From the NCBI GenBank assembly GCA_036401895.1, contig DASWTW010000217.1, positions 1 through 42,460 of the forward strand: DNA of 42,460 nt, read 5' to 3'. The position numbers and the translations under genes were made by a program. Below the pieces are notes generated by a model, which searched no databases, was not told the origin of the DNA, and saw only the letters and a list, made by a program, of their open reading frames with translations. Of this stretch, positions 41,535 to 42,460 are shown piece after piece; positions within the stretch are counted from its first letter, which is position 1; every line of letters begins with the position of its first letter. This DNA comes from LB3-1 sp036401895 (GTDB lineage: Bacteria > Chloroflexota > Chloroflexia > Chloroflexales > Kallotenuaceae).

Positions 41535-42161
41535 GTGAAATATCAGCTGGTGATTTTTGATTTCGACGGCACGCTGGCGAACTCGTTTCCTTGGTTCGTC
41601 AGCACCTTCAACACGATCGCCGACAAATACAAGTTTAAACGCGTCGAGGCCGGCGAGCTTGACACGCTGCGCGGCTACAGCGCCCGGCAGATGATCCAGC
41701 ATCTGGGTGTGCCGGCCTGGAAGCTGCCTTTTATCGGCCGCCATGCCAAACGTCTGATGGGACAAAATGTTGCGCAGATCGTGCTCTTCGATGGCGTGGA
41801 CGGAATGCTGCACGAGCTTGCGCGGCGGGGCGTGACGCTGGCGGTGGTCAGCTCGAACTCAGAGGCGAATATTCGCCGGGTGCTGGGGCCGCAAAACGCC
41901 GCGCTGGTCACCTACTACGAGTGCGGCGCGGCGCTGTTTGGCAAACATGTGCAATTTCGGAAGATCTTGAAGAAGAGCCGGATTCCGCGCAGCCAGACGC
42001 TCTGCATCGGTGATGAGATCCGCGACATCGAGGCTGCCCGGCGCGTAGCTCTGCCCTTCGGCGCAGTCGCCTGGGGCTTTACAAATGTTGAAGCGCTCAA
42101 GGCCTACGCGCCGGAGGAGATCTTTAGCCGCGTCGAGGAGATTGTCGAGAAAGTTGTCTGA
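41535..42161 (+). CDS. HAD-superfamily phosphatase, phosphoglycolate-phosphatase-like
   Basis: 208 residues; GTG 41535 with GGAG 7 nt upstream. Motif I FDFDGTLANSFPWF, motif II Ser in AVVSSNSE, Lys in FRKILKKSR, motif IV CIGDEIRDIEAA, and a WGFTN segment near the end that is characteristic of Gph-like members acting on phosphoglycolate or similar. It converges with the next gene after 9 nt. Substrate not certain. Confidence 0.88.
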   Translation: MKYQLVIFDFDGTLANSFPWFVSTFNTIADKYKFKRVEAGELDTLRGYSARQMIQHLGVPAWKLPFIGRHAKRLMGQNVAQIVLFDGVDGMLHELARRGVTLAVVSSNSEANIRRVLGPQNAALVTYYECGAALFGKHVQFRKILKKSRIPRSQTLCIGDEIRDIEAARRVALPFGAVAWGFTNVEALKAYAPEEIFSRVEEIVEKVV

Positions 42162-42170
42162 TCGCGGCGC

Positions 42171-42459
42171 TTAATCTTCCACAACCTCGGGCTCTTCCAT
42201 CAGATTCGGCGGCGTGTAGGGCCAGCGCACCTGCGCCCGCGACCACTCGGCGTCCAGATTCAGGCTGAACGAGCCGCCAAGATCCGCCGCTGCCAGCGTC
42301 TCGATGATCGAAAGGCCGAGGCCGCTGCTGGGTTTGGGCGCTGCCGGCGGCTTGGCTGGTCCGTCGTCGCGGACTTCAAGCCAGGCCTCGGCTCCGTTGT
42401 GCCAGGCCTCGACCTGCACCACGCCGCCGTGTGTGGCCACGCCGTGCGATAGCGAGTTA
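42171..42459 (-). CDS. C-terminal part of a sensor histidine kinase (cut by window)
   Basis: The frame stays open to the window end: residues before the first in-window GTG read NSLSHGVATHGG, an N-box of a HATPase domain, so the gene starts outside. Further: EVRDDGP (G1, shortened), SSGLGLSIIETLA (G2) and a short acidic tail. The N-box style and compact ATPase resemble HisKA_2/HWE-type kinases. Nothing can be said of its sensor part. Confidence 0.75.
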   Translation of the reverse strand, partial: NSLSHGVATHGGVVQVEAWHNGAEAWLEVRDDGPAKPPAAPKPSSGLGLSIIETLAAADLGGSFSLNLDAEWSRAQVRWPYTPPNLMEEPEVVED

Positions 42460-42460
42460 T

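Overview
The window looks like a chromosomal stretch of a GC-rich, filamentous or gliding member of the Chloroflexota (class Chloroflexia). This is inferred from gene content, not from a marker gene: secreted LVIVD propellers with a Cys-x-x-Leu-Pro type segment after the signal peptide, Thr/Pro-rich extracellular tails, a large XRE-NB-ARC-TPR regulator, a TgpA-type transglutaminase, a cyanophycin synthetase/cyanophycinase pair and a CheA/CheB/CheR chemosensory set. No tRNA, rRNA, CRISPR array or intact insertion sequence was seen.

Layout. 1-4210 (+): three tandem LVIVD beta-propeller paralogues (the first cut by the window edge) and a cytosolic leucine-rich-repeat protein. 4300-10271 (+): a PAS-STAS stressosome-type protein with an unusual leader, a CitE/Mcl-like lyase, cyanophycinase and cyanophycin synthetase. 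10346-12028 (-): a DinB-like protein and a degenerate receiver fused to a RodZ-like membrane protein, divergent from endonuclease IV (nfo, +) and a small membrane protein with a transposase-like C-terminal barrel. 13741-18332: an aerolysin-like pore-forming protein (-) divergent from an XRE-NB-ARC-TPR regulator (+), followed by two small unrecognised proteins. 18454-21707 (-): a histidine kinase and HD-GYP response regulator pair. 21782-23370 (-): HAD phosphatase and EamA transporter.

23493-35461 (-) is the most organised part. Transcription would run cheW, cheW, a membrane chemoreceptor, cheA with a C-terminal receiver, cheY, cheB, cheR with TPRs, then a SpoIIE/PP2C phosphatase, a TPR protein, an RsbW-type kinase and a STAS antagonist. 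A chemosensory array and a complete partner-switching module are therefore in one same-strand block, which suggests (inference) that receptor signalling feeds a phosphatase/kinase/antagonist switch.

35652-42460: HAD phosphatase and formylglycine-generating-enzyme-like protein (+, overlapping), TgpA-like transglutaminase, TatD nuclease and YoaK-like membrane protein (all -), a third HAD phosphatase (+), and the C-terminal piece of a histidine kinase (-) at the edge.

Recurrent signals outside genes: extended -10 promoters of the form TG(C/G)TAnAAT, three of which lie only 6-8 nt before the start codon and imply leaderless mRNAs; two related families of AT-rich intergenic repeats (GAACAAA type and AGAACCN type) with inverted arms around unrelated cores; and several strong hairpin terminators between convergent genes.
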